Shown piece after piece: positions 33,896 to 41,486 of a stretch of DNA of 64,000 nucleotides. The notes under the pieces were generated by a model. It did no database searches. It was not told where the DNA came from and worked only from the letters and a program-made list of their open reading frames with translations. Source of the stretch: JANWVO01 sp964458495 (GTDB lineage Bacteria; Acidobacteriota; Terriglobia; Bryobacterales; Bryobacteraceae); the NCBI GenBank assembly GCA_964458495.1, contig CAYWJB010000008.1, positions 1 to 64,000 of the forward strand. Direction: 5' to 3'. Within the stretch, counting starts at the first letter, position 1. Every line of letters begins with the position of its first letter. Both the position numbers and the translations under genes were made by a program.

Positions 33896-35504
33896 GGATC
33901 TCGAACACCGCCGCCCCGTGCCGGTCGGCGATCAAGGCTACCGAACGCCACTGGTAGCCCCGCTCGCGCGCAAACGCGATCAGCTTCTGGCGCGTGCCGG
34001 GAAACACGTCCCGCCCCTCGGTGAAAGTGATGAACAGCTGCCGCGGATCGGCCAGCGCTTCCTCCAGCCGCTTCGCCGCCCGCGGATCTTCTGCCGCCCG
34101 GAGTACCAGCCCGTCGGCGTCGCCGATCATCGGCACCCGGTTCTTCCCGTAGAAGATCACCTCGTGCAGGATGCCCCAGTCCGCGGCAAATGCCGCCCGC
34201 CCCGGTTGCGCCTCCAGATACTGGACCAGCATCCGCGACGCGTCCGTCCACACGTGCCATGGCCCGCAAGCGATCATGTGCGCCATGTAAGTGTTCAACA
34301 CGGCGGCGTTGGATGCCGCGCAAAAGCCGAAGACCGCAAGCGCCAGAACCCTCGCCGTCCGGTTCCACGACTCCAGCGCCGCCGCCAGGCACAGTCCCGC
34401 CTGCAGGTGGAACAGCGGCCACAGAAGGATAGCGTGATGCACGCTGCCGCCCGCGTCGCGCGTCCATGCCATTTGCGCCCATGCCACCGCGATGGCAACC
34501 GCTGCCCACAACGCCACCCGGCGCCTTCGCGTCCGCCAGTTCAACAGCGGCGCCGCCAGCAGCGACAGCACCAGCAGCGGCGCCTGCCAGCTTTGCCGCG
34601 GCATGCCCAGCCGCTGTCCTGCCCCCAGAAACGCCTTCTCGCGCTCCGTCAGATCCGCCGGCGGCCCCTCGGGCGACTCTCGCACGAGGTAGCCGAACAA
34701 CCCGCTGCCGTCCAGCGTCCGGTCCAGTACGACGGCTTTCAGGAAGGCGTTGCGCAGTTCGTCCCGCTTGGCGGACTCGCGGAACGTCCGAAAGCCGCTC
34801 TTCAGGTTGTAATGAAGGAATGGCGCCGCGCCCAGCACAAAGCCCAGCACCGCCGCCCCGGCAAGCCGCCGGTTGCGCGCCACCCGCGCCACCTCGCGGG
34901 GAAACACCAGCGCCGCACCCACCGCTGCTCCTCCCAGGATCCACAGGAAGAGCGCCTTGTCCCACACGCCCAACCCGGCGAAAAAGGCTCCTGCAAACAG
35001 CCACCGTGCCTGCCACCGCTCCCTGAAGCGCACCATCGCATACAGCCCGGCCGACAGGCAAAGGTGCTGGAGAACCACCGGCCCCCAATCAAACACCGAC
35101 GTCAGCAGGTAGCAGGCGTCCGTTGCCAGCAGCGCCGCCGCCGCCAGCGCCGTCATCGCTGGCCCCAGGCGCCGCATCAGCAGGAAGAACAACCACACCG
35201 ACGCCGCTCCAAGCAGCAACACCGGCGCGCGCAGCGTCCAGTCGGTGAAACCCCAGATCCGGAAGACCGGCGCGTAGACCAGCGCCTTCAGCGTCCCCAG
35301 ATACTGCATCTGCATCGTCGGAATGCGCCCCAGCCAGGGCAGCCGGATCCAGGACTCGGCCACCTCTGGCCGCACGATGCCGTTCAGAAAGAGAAGCTCG
35401 TCGTATTGAGCCCCTGGGTAGGGCAGGAACAGGAGCCCGGCCGACACGAAGAACGCGCAGAGCAACAGCGCCCCGGCAACGGGCAGGCGCTCGCGGAACT
35501 TCAT
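33879..35504 (-). CDS. multi-pass membrane glycosyltransferase-like protein (GT39/ArnT-like)
   Basis: About 541 residues. The start is one of two adjacent ATGs (35507 or 35504) overlapping the moaA stop (ATGATGA). First loop after helix 1 is PYPGAQYDELLFLNGIVRP, with an acidic pair like the catalytic loop of GT-C enzymes that use polyprenyl-phosphate sugars. About 9-10 membrane segments follow (VLLLGAASVWLFFLL, MTALAAAALLATDACYLL, AAVLGFVLGAAPFLHY, LLVLSLLAAPLL), then a soluble C-terminal ~130 residues (AAFAADWGILHEVIFYGKNR). It differs from the protein at 22348 but has the same plan. Substrate unknown. Translation is likely coupled to moaA upstream and smr downstream. Confidence 0.75.
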   Translation of the reverse strand: MKFRERLPVAGALLLCAFFVSAGLLFLPYPGAQYDELLFLNGIVRPEVAESWIRLPWLGRIPTMQMQYLGTLKALVYAPVFRIWGFTDWTLRAPVLLLGAASVWLFFLLMRRLGPAMTALAAAALLATDACYLLTSVFDWGPVVLQHLCLSAGLYAMVRFRERWQARWLFAGAFFAGLGVWDKALFLWILGGAAVGAALVFPREVARVARNRRLAGAAVLGFVLGAAPFLHYNLKSGFRTFRESAKRDELRNAFLKAVVLDRTLDGSGLFGYLVRESPEGPPADLTEREKAFLGAGQRLGMPRQSWQAPLLVLSLLAAPLLNWRTRRRRVALWAAVAIAVAWAQMAWTRDAGGSVHHAILLWPLFHLQAGLCLAAALESWNRTARVLALAVFGFCAASNAAVLNTYMAHMIACGPWHVWTDASRMLVQYLEAQPGRAAFAADWGILHEVIFYGKNRVPMIGDADGLVLRAAEDPRAAKRLEEALADPRQLFITFTEGRDVFPGTRQKLIAFARERGYQWRSVALIADRHGAAVFEIHEFTR

Positions 35505-36508
35505 CATCCTCCAATTGCGTACATCGGCCGGGGCGGCGGCACAAAGCCCGCCTGCTGGATCTCGTGCCCCAGCCACTTCTTCGCCACCGTCCGCCGGATC
35601 GCGTCCCGGATCTCCCCGTCTCCGGCGCCGCCCCGCAGCAGACTCTTCACGTTGGTCTCCTCCAGCGCGAACAGGCAGTAGCGGAGGTGGCCGTCCGCGG
35701 TCAACCGGATCCGGTTGCAATTCAGGCAGAACGGGCGGCTCACGCTGGCGATGAAGCCCACGGTCCCGCGCCCGTCCGGGAACCGGTACTCCAGCGCCGG
35801 CGCCCGCGGATCAGGATCCGGAACCGCCTCCAGCGGCCCAAACTCCCGGCCCAGCGTCTCGAGCACCTCCTCCATCAATAGCACTCGGCCCTTGTCCCAC
35901 AGCCCCTGTGCGTCCAGCGGCATGAACTCGATGTAGCGGATCTGGAAGCCGTGCTCGCGCCCGAAGTGCGCCAGCGGAACGATGTCCGGCTCGGTGAGCC
36001 CCTTCACCGCCACCGCGTTGATCTTGATCGACTCGAACCCCAGCCGCTTCGCCTTCTCCAGCCCGTCCAGCACTCGCCCCAGTTCGTCGCGCCGCATCAT
36101 CTGCCGGAACCGTTCCCGGTCCAGCGTATCCAGGTGCACATTCAGACGCCGCAACCTGGCGCGATACAATGCCTCGGCCTGCTCGGCCAGCAGCACGCCG
36201 TTCGTCGTCAGGGCAATGTCCCGGATTCCTTCGATTCCCGCCAGCCGCCGCACCAGCACGTCCAGGTCCCGCCTCACCAGCGGCTCGCCCCCCGTGACGC
36301 GCACCTTGGTCACCCCCAGGGACGCCGCAATCCGCACGAAACGCTCGATTTCCTCGAACGTCAGGATCTCCGCCCGCGGCACGAACTCGACCTCCTGCTC
36401 CGGCATGCAATAGAAGCACCGGATGTTGCACCGGTCCGTGACGCTCACGCGGAGGTTGTCGTGCAACCGCCCGTATCCGTCGGTCAGCGCTGTTTCGGGG
36501 TGTTCCAT
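35504..36508 (-). CDS. moaA: GTP 3',8-cyclase (molybdopterin biosynthesis)
   Basis: 334 residues; a radical SAM enzyme that converts GTP to 3',8-cyclo-dihydro-GTP, the first step of molybdenum cofactor synthesis. N-terminal cluster C27-X3-C31-X2-C34 (CNIRCFYC), GGEP (73-76) for SAM, and the C-terminal second [4Fe-4S] site C-X2-C-X13-C (FCLNCNRIRLTADGHLRYC). The polypeptide ends in the Gly-Gly needed in MoaA for catalysis. Remarkably, the GGA GGA TGA codons for Gly-Gly-stop double as the ribosome site and overlap the start of the next gene. No moaC, moaE or moeA is nearby; it follows nadA by 31 bases. Confidence 0.96.
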   Translation of the reverse strand: MEHPETALTDGYGRLHDNLRVSVTDRCNIRCFYCMPEQEVEFVPRAEILTFEEIERFVRIAASLGVTKVRVTGGEPLVRRDLDVLVRRLAGIEGIRDIALTTNGVLLAEQAEALYRARLRRLNVHLDTLDRERFRQMMRRDELGRVLDGLEKAKRLGFESIKINAVAVKGLTEPDIVPLAHFGREHGFQIRYIEFMPLDAQGLWDKGRVLLMEEVLETLGREFGPLEAVPDPDPRAPALEYRFPDGRGTVGFIASVSRPFCLNCNRIRLTADGHLRYCLFALEETNVKSLLRGGAGDGEIRDAIRRTVAKKWLGHEIQQAGFVPPPRPMYAIGG

Positions 36509-36539
36509 GGCGGCGCTGCGAAGGGGGTCAAGGGAAAGT

Positions 36540-37469
36540 TTACCGCAGCGCCAGCATTCGCTCGAGCGGCAGCCGCGCCCGCTCCATGATCTCCGGAGCC
36601 AGCTCCACCCGGGGCTCCAGCCGCTCCAGCGCGTCCCGCAGCTTCTCCAGCGTGTTGCGCTTCATGTAAGGGCACTCGCTGCAGTTGCACTGCTCGTTCG
36701 GCACGAAGTAGAAGCGCTTCTCGGGAGAGCGCTTCTTCAGCGTGTGCTGCACGCCGCTCTCCGTCATCACGATGTAGTCCCGCCCCGGGTGCGCCACGAT
36801 CCAGTCGATGATTGCCGATGTCGAGCCGACGAAGTCCGCCATGCGCAAGACTTCCGGAGGGCATTCCGGATGCGCCGCCACAACCGCCCCGGGGTGTTCC
36901 ATCCTGGCTGCTGTCAGCCGCCGCGCCGCGAACGTCGCATGCACGATGCAAGTGCCCTGCCACAGCGTCATGTTCTCCCGCCCCGTCTGCTCCTTTACAT
37001 AACGGCCCAGGTTGACGTCGGGCACGAACAGAACCGGCTTGTCCGGCGCGATCGACTCCACCACCTTCACCGCGTTGCGCGACGTGCAGATGATGTCGCT
37101 CTCCGCCTTCACCTCCGCCGACGTGTTGATGTAGCTCACCACCACGTGCTCCGGGTTCCGCCGTTTCCACGCCCGCAGCTGCTCCGCCGGGCAGGAGTCC
37201 ACCAGGCTGCACCCGGCCTCTGCGTCCGGCACGATCACCGTCTTCGACGGGTTCAGGATCTTCGCCGTCTCCGCCATGAACCACACGCCGCAGAACGCGA
37301 TCACCTCGCCCTCGAAGCTCTGCGCCCGCCGCGCCAGCTCCAGGCTGTCGCCCACGGCGTCAGCCAGTTCCTGGATCTCCGGCTCCTGGTAGTGGTGCGC
37401 CAGCAGGATCGCGTTCCGCTGCTTTTTCAGCTCGCAGATCTCGTCGGCAATCGTGTGGAGGAGAGGCAT
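36540..37469 (-). CDS. nadA: quinolinate synthase A
   Basis: 309 residues; joins iminoaspartate with dihydroxyacetone phosphate to form quinolinate in de novo NAD synthesis. Three cysteines fit the [4Fe-4S] cluster: Cys87 (AGCSLVDSC), Cys174 (GTCIVH) and Cys261/263 (NEQCNCSECPYMK). Substrate-binding AHHYQEPEIQELAD (24-37) and HPECP (200-204) are present. nadB and nadC are not in the window. It lies between rapZ and moaA on the same strand; both nadA and moaA products are oxygen-sensitive Fe-S enzymes, though the link may be chance. Confidence 0.97.
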   Translation of the reverse strand: MPLLHTIADEICELKKQRNAILLAHHYQEPEIQELADAVGDSLELARRAQSFEGEVIAFCGVWFMAETAKILNPSKTVIVPDAEAGCSLVDSCPAEQLRAWKRRNPEHVVVSYINTSAEVKAESDIICTSRNAVKVVESIAPDKPVLFVPDVNLGRYVKEQTGRENMTLWQGTCIVHATFAARRLTAARMEHPGAVVAAHPECPPEVLRMADFVGSTSAIIDWIVAHPGRDYIVMTESGVQHTLKKRSPEKRFYFVPNEQCNCSECPYMKRNTLEKLRDALERLEPRVELAPEIMERARLPLERMLALR

Positions 37470-37524
37470 CTCCCGCTCAGGCCCTGCCCTTATTGTAACA
37501 GCCGCATGAATGTGGTCCCGGCGG

Positions 37525-38394
37525 CTACTCTTTCCCGATGTCGCGATGGCTCGCCCGGACGGAAAACCCCGCCTTCTTCAACCGCCGCTGCACTTCGGCG
37601 GCGATCATCACCGAGCGGTGCCTCCCCCCCGTGCATCCGAACGCGATCGTCAGGTAGCTCTTTCCCTCCGCCTCGTAATGCGGGATCAGGTAGAGGAGCA
37701 GCCCGCTGATCCGTTCCAGGAACTCCCTCGTCTGGGGGAAGCTGCGCACATAGCGCGCCACTGCCGCATGCCGTCCGGTGAGCTTGCGGAACTCCGGAAT
37801 GTAGTTCGGGTTGGGCAGGAACCGGACGTCGAACACGAGATCGCTTTCGGGCGGCAGCCCGTGCTTGAAGCCAAAGCTCATCACATAGATCTGAAGCCCG
37901 CCGGCTTCGGGCGCGCAGAACGTATCGGCGACCCTCTTTCGCAGTTCATGCACGTTCAGTTCGCTCGTGTTGAGCACGAAGTCCGCCATCGCGCGGATAG
38001 GCGCAAGTTGCTGCCGCTCCAGTTGGACGCTTCGCAGCACGCTGCGCTTCCCGCCCAGCGGATGAGGGCGCCGCGTCTCGCTGTAGCGCCGCACCAGCGC
38101 CTCGTCGTCGGCGTCCAGAAACAGCAGGCGCGTCCGCAACTGCCCGCGGAGCTTGGCAACGATCTCCGGCAACCGCTGCAGCTGCTCGCGCTCCCGGATG
38201 TCCACCACCAGCGCCGCACGCCGGATCTTCGGCGAATCCCGCGTCAGTTCGGCGAACTTCTCGATCAGGTCCAGCGGCAGATTGTCCACGGCGTAATAGC
38301 CGTGGTCTTCGAGCGTCTTCAGCACGGTCCCCTTGCCCGAACCGCTCAGACCCGTGATGATGACCAGTTCGGGCGCAGGAGACCGTGCCGTCAT
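37525..38394 (-). CDS. rapZ: RNase adapter protein RapZ (YvcJ family)
   Basis: 289 residues. N-terminal P-loop GLSGSGKG (15-22), YAVDNLP with the family Asp-Asn, FLDADDEALVRRYSETRRPHPL, VMSFGFKHGLP and the C-terminal CTGGRHRSV that is conserved in the family. In E. coli RapZ binds small RNAs and controls glucosamine-6-phosphate synthase; in Bacillus YvcJ has GTPase/ATPase activity. The role here is inferred. It follows hpf by 2 bases, keeping the well known rpoN-hpf-rapZ order, but ptsN is missing. Confidence 0.95.
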   Translation of the reverse strand: MTARSPAPELVIITGLSGSGKGTVLKTLEDHGYYAVDNLPLDLIEKFAELTRDSPKIRRAALVVDIREREQLQRLPEIVAKLRGQLRTRLLFLDADDEALVRRYSETRRPHPLGGKRSVLRSVQLERQQLAPIRAMADFVLNTSELNVHELRKRVADTFCAPEAGGLQIYVMSFGFKHGLPPESDLVFDVRFLPNPNYIPEFRKLTGRHAAVARYVRSFPQTREFLERISGLLLYLIPHYEAEGKSYLTIAFGCTGGRHRSVMIAAEVQRRLKKAGFSVRASHRDIGKE

Positions 38395-38396
38395 CT

Positions 38397-38987
38397 TCAG
38401 GCTTCCACCAGGTCCACCGCCCCGTCGCTCCGCCGGATCAGGATTTGCAGCTTGTCGGTGTCCGCGTCGCGGTACAGAAGGTAGTCGCGCCCGCCTTCCA
38501 TGGCCAACATGGCCTCTTCCAGCGTCATCGGCTTGCCATTCGCCCGCGACGCCGCCTTCACCACCCGCGCCGGACGCGCCGGCTCCTCTTCTGCCTCCAC
38601 CGCCCGAGCCTTCTTTCCCTTCTTCGCCGGCTCCGGCGCCTCCACCGCCTCCGCAGCCCTCAGCGCCGCCTGCTTCCGCGGCGAATCAGACCGCTTCAGC
38701 TCCCGTTTCTTTTCCAGCAGCCGCAGCGCCTGCTTCTCCACCTTCTCCACGGCGTCCATGACCGCCGTGAACTGGTCCGGCGCCGAGCCCTTCCCGAACA
38801 GCGCGTGATCATAAAAGTTCACCCGCACCTCCGCGTGGCGGAGGTGCCGCTCCTCAGTCAAGATGACCTGGGCTCCCTTCTCGCCGCGCCGCTCAAGCAG
38901 CTTCGAGAGGCGCGCAAACGCCATGGCGAGCTTCCGCTCCTGCGATGGAGTCAGCTTGTCCTGCTTTCCGCTGAATGTGATCTTCAT
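38397..38987 (-). CDS. hpf: ribosome hibernation promoting factor, long form
   Basis: 196 residues: an N-terminal S30AE domain (about 1-100; MKITFSGKQDKLTPSQERKL, VRVNFYDHALFGKGSAPD, MDAVEKVEKQALRL), a charged Ala/Glu/Lys linker (about 100-150) and a C-terminal ribosome-dimerising domain (MTLEEAMLAMEGGRDYLLYR ... GAVDLVEA). Long HPF drives 100S ribosome formation in stationary phase. The S30AE part is diverged from the E. coli protein. Located between rpoN and rapZ as in many proteobacteria. Confidence 0.9.
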   Translation of the reverse strand: MKITFSGKQDKLTPSQERKLAMAFARLSKLLERRGEKGAQVILTEERHLRHAEVRVNFYDHALFGKGSAPDQFTAVMDAVEKVEKQALRLLEKKRELKRSDSPRKQAALRAAEAVEAPEPAKKGKKARAVEAEEEPARPARVVKAASRANGKPMTLEEAMLAMEGGRDYLLYRDADTDKLQILIRRSDGAVDLVEA

Positions 38988-39039
38988 GGACTTGCCTTTC
39001 CATTCCCGGCGCGATTCCGCCCGCGTGAAAGGCCGGTGC

Positions 39040-40620
39040 TCAGTCTTTCACGCGGCGATGGTGCGTCGAGGGAATCTTCATGTCCTCCCGGTACTTGGCC
39101 ACGGTGCGCCGCGTCACCTGGATGCCCTGCCGCTGCAGCGCCGCCGCAATCTGATCGTCTGTCAGAGGCTTCCTCGGATCCTCGTCCTCGATCATCTTCT
39201 TCACCATGCGCTTCAGCGTCAGCAGCGGGATCGAGCCGCCCGACGGGCCCTGCACCGCTTCCGAGAAGAAATACCGCAGTTCGTACACGCCCTGCGGCGT
39301 GTGCGCGTACTTGTTCGCCACCGCCCGGCTCACCGTCGAAGGATGCACCCCGATCTCCTCGGCCACTTCCTTGATCATCATCGGCCGCAGCGCGTCGATC
39401 CCGTTCTCCAGAAACTCCCTCTGCCTCCTCACGATCGACTCGCACACACGCAGGATCGTCTGCCGCCGCTGCTCGATGTTCCGGATCAGCTGCAGCGCCG
39501 ACTGATACCGCTCCTTCACGAAGTTCCGCGTTTCCTTGTCCGCCCCCTGCCCCGGCTCCAGCAGCCGCCTGTAGCTGCCGTTAATCCGCAATGGCGGCAA
39601 GTCCTCGTCGGCGATCTGGATTACGTACTCGTCCCCGTTCTTGAAGATATAGACGTCCGGCTCCACCTGCCGCGCCCCGGGCCCCGAATACTTCAACCCC
39701 GGCTTCGGATCCAGATGCCGGATGACTTCCAGCGCGAGCTCGATGTGTTCCGGCGGCCTTCCCAGCAACCGCGCCAGCTCTTTCCCGCTGCGCGATTCCA
39801 CCAGCTTCAGGTGGTTCTCGACGATCTGCCACGCCACCCCGCCCCTCGCTCCCCGGCTCTCCAGTTGCAGCAGCAGGCACTCCTGCAACGACCGCGCCCC
39901 CACGCCCGCCGGGTCCAGCCGCTGCACCGCGGTCAGGGCTTCCTGCAACGCCTCCGGCGAGAAGCCCTCCGACTCGGCTATCTCCTCCAGCGGCACCGAC
40001 AGGTAGCCCGTCTCATCCAGGTTTCCGATGATCGCGTCTGCCGCCGCCCGCACTTCCTCATCCAGCACCACAAGGGCCAGCTGCTGCCGCAGGTGCTCGC
40101 TCAGCGTCACCGGGGCGGAGAGGAACAGCTCGAACGACGGCTTATCGGCGTCATCCGATGCCTGCGTCCGGAAGCCAGGATCCATCCACTCGTCGAAATA
40201 ATCCCCGAAGTCCACCTGCTCGAAGGCGTCCGCAGCCTTCTCCGCCGCCCCCGCCGCTGCCGCTTCCTCTTCGGCGGCTGCCTCCCCGCCCCCCGCCTCC
40301 ACCGGGGTTTCCTCCGCCACCGCCCGCTCCCCAGCCTCCGCTGCCGCCTCTTCCGCCGCCGCCATGGTCACCTGGAGCACTTCGGTGTCGCTCGGATTCG
40401 GCGCCCGCTCCGCCTCCAGCAGCGATTGCACTTCCGCCGGCGTCAGCTCCTCGCCCTCCTCGCTCACCTCCAGAACCGGGTTGGCAGCAATCTCCTGGGC
40501 GATCTTCTCCCGCAACTCCAGCTTGTTCAGCTGAAGCACGGTTACCATCTGCACGAGCCCCGGCGTCAGGATCTGCTGCTGCTTGACTCCCAGTTGCAGG
40601 CGCTGCGAAATCAGGCTCAT
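39040..40620 (-). CDS. rpoN: RNA polymerase sigma-54 factor
   Basis: 526 residues. Region I is Gln/Leu-rich (LQLGVKQQQILTPGLVQMV, LQLNKLELREKIAQE); region II is an unusually long acidic/Ala-rich linker (about 60-140); the core-binding region and the helix-turn-helix (HPSTVSRAVANKYA) follow, ending with the RpoN box TRRTVAKYRED (about 503-513), which recognises the -24 element. Sigma-54 needs an AAA+ activator, none of which is encoded next to it. It lies between lptB and hpf as in the classical lpt-rpoN locus. Confidence 0.97.
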   Translation of the reverse strand: MSLISQRLQLGVKQQQILTPGLVQMVTVLQLNKLELREKIAQEIAANPVLEVSEEGEELTPAEVQSLLEAERAPNPSDTEVLQVTMAAAEEAAAEAGERAVAEETPVEAGGGEAAAEEEAAAAGAAEKAADAFEQVDFGDYFDEWMDPGFRTQASDDADKPSFELFLSAPVTLSEHLRQQLALVVLDEEVRAAADAIIGNLDETGYLSVPLEEIAESEGFSPEALQEALTAVQRLDPAGVGARSLQECLLLQLESRGARGGVAWQIVENHLKLVESRSGKELARLLGRPPEHIELALEVIRHLDPKPGLKYSGPGARQVEPDVYIFKNGDEYVIQIADEDLPPLRINGSYRRLLEPGQGADKETRNFVKERYQSALQLIRNIEQRRQTILRVCESIVRRQREFLENGIDALRPMMIKEVAEEIGVHPSTVSRAVANKYAHTPQGVYELRYFFSEAVQGPSGGSIPLLTLKRMVKKMIEDEDPRKPLTDDQIAAALQRQGIQVTRRTVAKYREDMKIPSTHHRRVKD

Positions 40621-40689
40621 CTGCCCCCATCATACTCCACCCGCCCCCGGTTCCATCCTCCGTTTTGGAACCAGCCTACGCGCCGGATT

Positions 40690-41442
40690 TCACCCGGGCA
40701 GCTGGAAATTGTCCCCCAGATATACCCGCCTCACCTCCGGATCCAGCGCCAGCGCCTCCGGCGTCCCGGCTCGGAAAATCCGGCCCTGGTTGATGATATA
40801 GGCGCGGTCGGTCACCGCCAGCGTCTCCCGCACGTTGTGGTCTGTGATCAGGATCCCGATGCCCCGTCCACGCAGCTCCGAAATGATCTTCTGCAGCTCC
40901 AGCACCTGGATCGGATCGATCCCCGAGAACGGCTCGTCCAGCAGCAGGAATTGCGGCTCGATCGCCAGCGCGCGCGCAATCTCCACCCGCCGCCGCTCGC
41001 CGCCCGACAGCGCATACCCCTTGTTTTTCCTCACAGGCTCCAGCCCCATCTGCTCGATCAGCTCCTCCAGCCGCCTCCGCCGCTCCTCGCTCCGCAGCGG
41101 CAGCGTTTCCAGAATCGCCATCAGGTTGTCTTCCACGCTCAGCCGCCGGAACACCGACGGCTCCTGCGGCAGATAGCTGATCCCCGCCCGCGCCCGCTCA
41201 TACATCGCCAGATCCGTGATCTCCCGGTTGTCCAGGAAAATCCGCCCCCCGTCGGGCGACACCATGCCCACGATCATGTAAAACGTTGTCGTTTTGCCCG
41301 CCCCGTTCGGCCCCAGCAAGCCCACCACTTCGCCGGTGGCCACGCTTACGCTCACGTTGTCCACCACGCGCCTCCTGCGGTAGGTCTTGCTCACCTCCTC
41401 CGTCCGCAGCACGCGCGCGCCGTTGCCCGTAATCCCGGTCAC
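40690..41442 (-). CDS. lptB: LPS export ABC transporter ATP-binding protein
   Basis: 250 residues. ABC ATPase with Walker A GPNGAGKTT (44-52), Q-loop YLPQEPSVFRRLSVEDNL, signature LSGGERRR and Walker B LLLDEPFSGID, all of the LptB type (YLPQE.S.FR.L). LptB powers LPS extraction from the inner membrane with LptF/G, which are not in the window. It lies 44 bases after the LptC/LptA fusion gene and before rpoN, which supports the assignment over amino-acid transporter ATPases such as LivF. Confidence 0.95.
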   Translation of the reverse strand: MTGITGNGARVLRTEEVSKTYRRRRVVDNVSVSVATGEVVGLLGPNGAGKTTTFYMIVGMVSPDGGRIFLDNREITDLAMYERARAGISYLPQEPSVFRRLSVEDNLMAILETLPLRSEERRRRLEELIEQMGLEPVRKNKGYALSGGERRRVEIARALAIEPQFLLLDEPFSGIDPIQVLELQKIISELRGRGIGILITDHNVRETLAVTDRAYIINQGRIFRAGTPEALALDPEVRRVYLGDNFQLPG

Positions 41443-41486
41443 CGTCTCCTATTATGCGGCTGCGCCCGCCCGCCCGGGCGCGGCAC

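Noticed and set aside
33894..35681. 595-residue plus-strand frame
   Set aside because: Antisense to the membrane glycosyltransferase, with Arg/Gln/His-rich sequence and no start signals.
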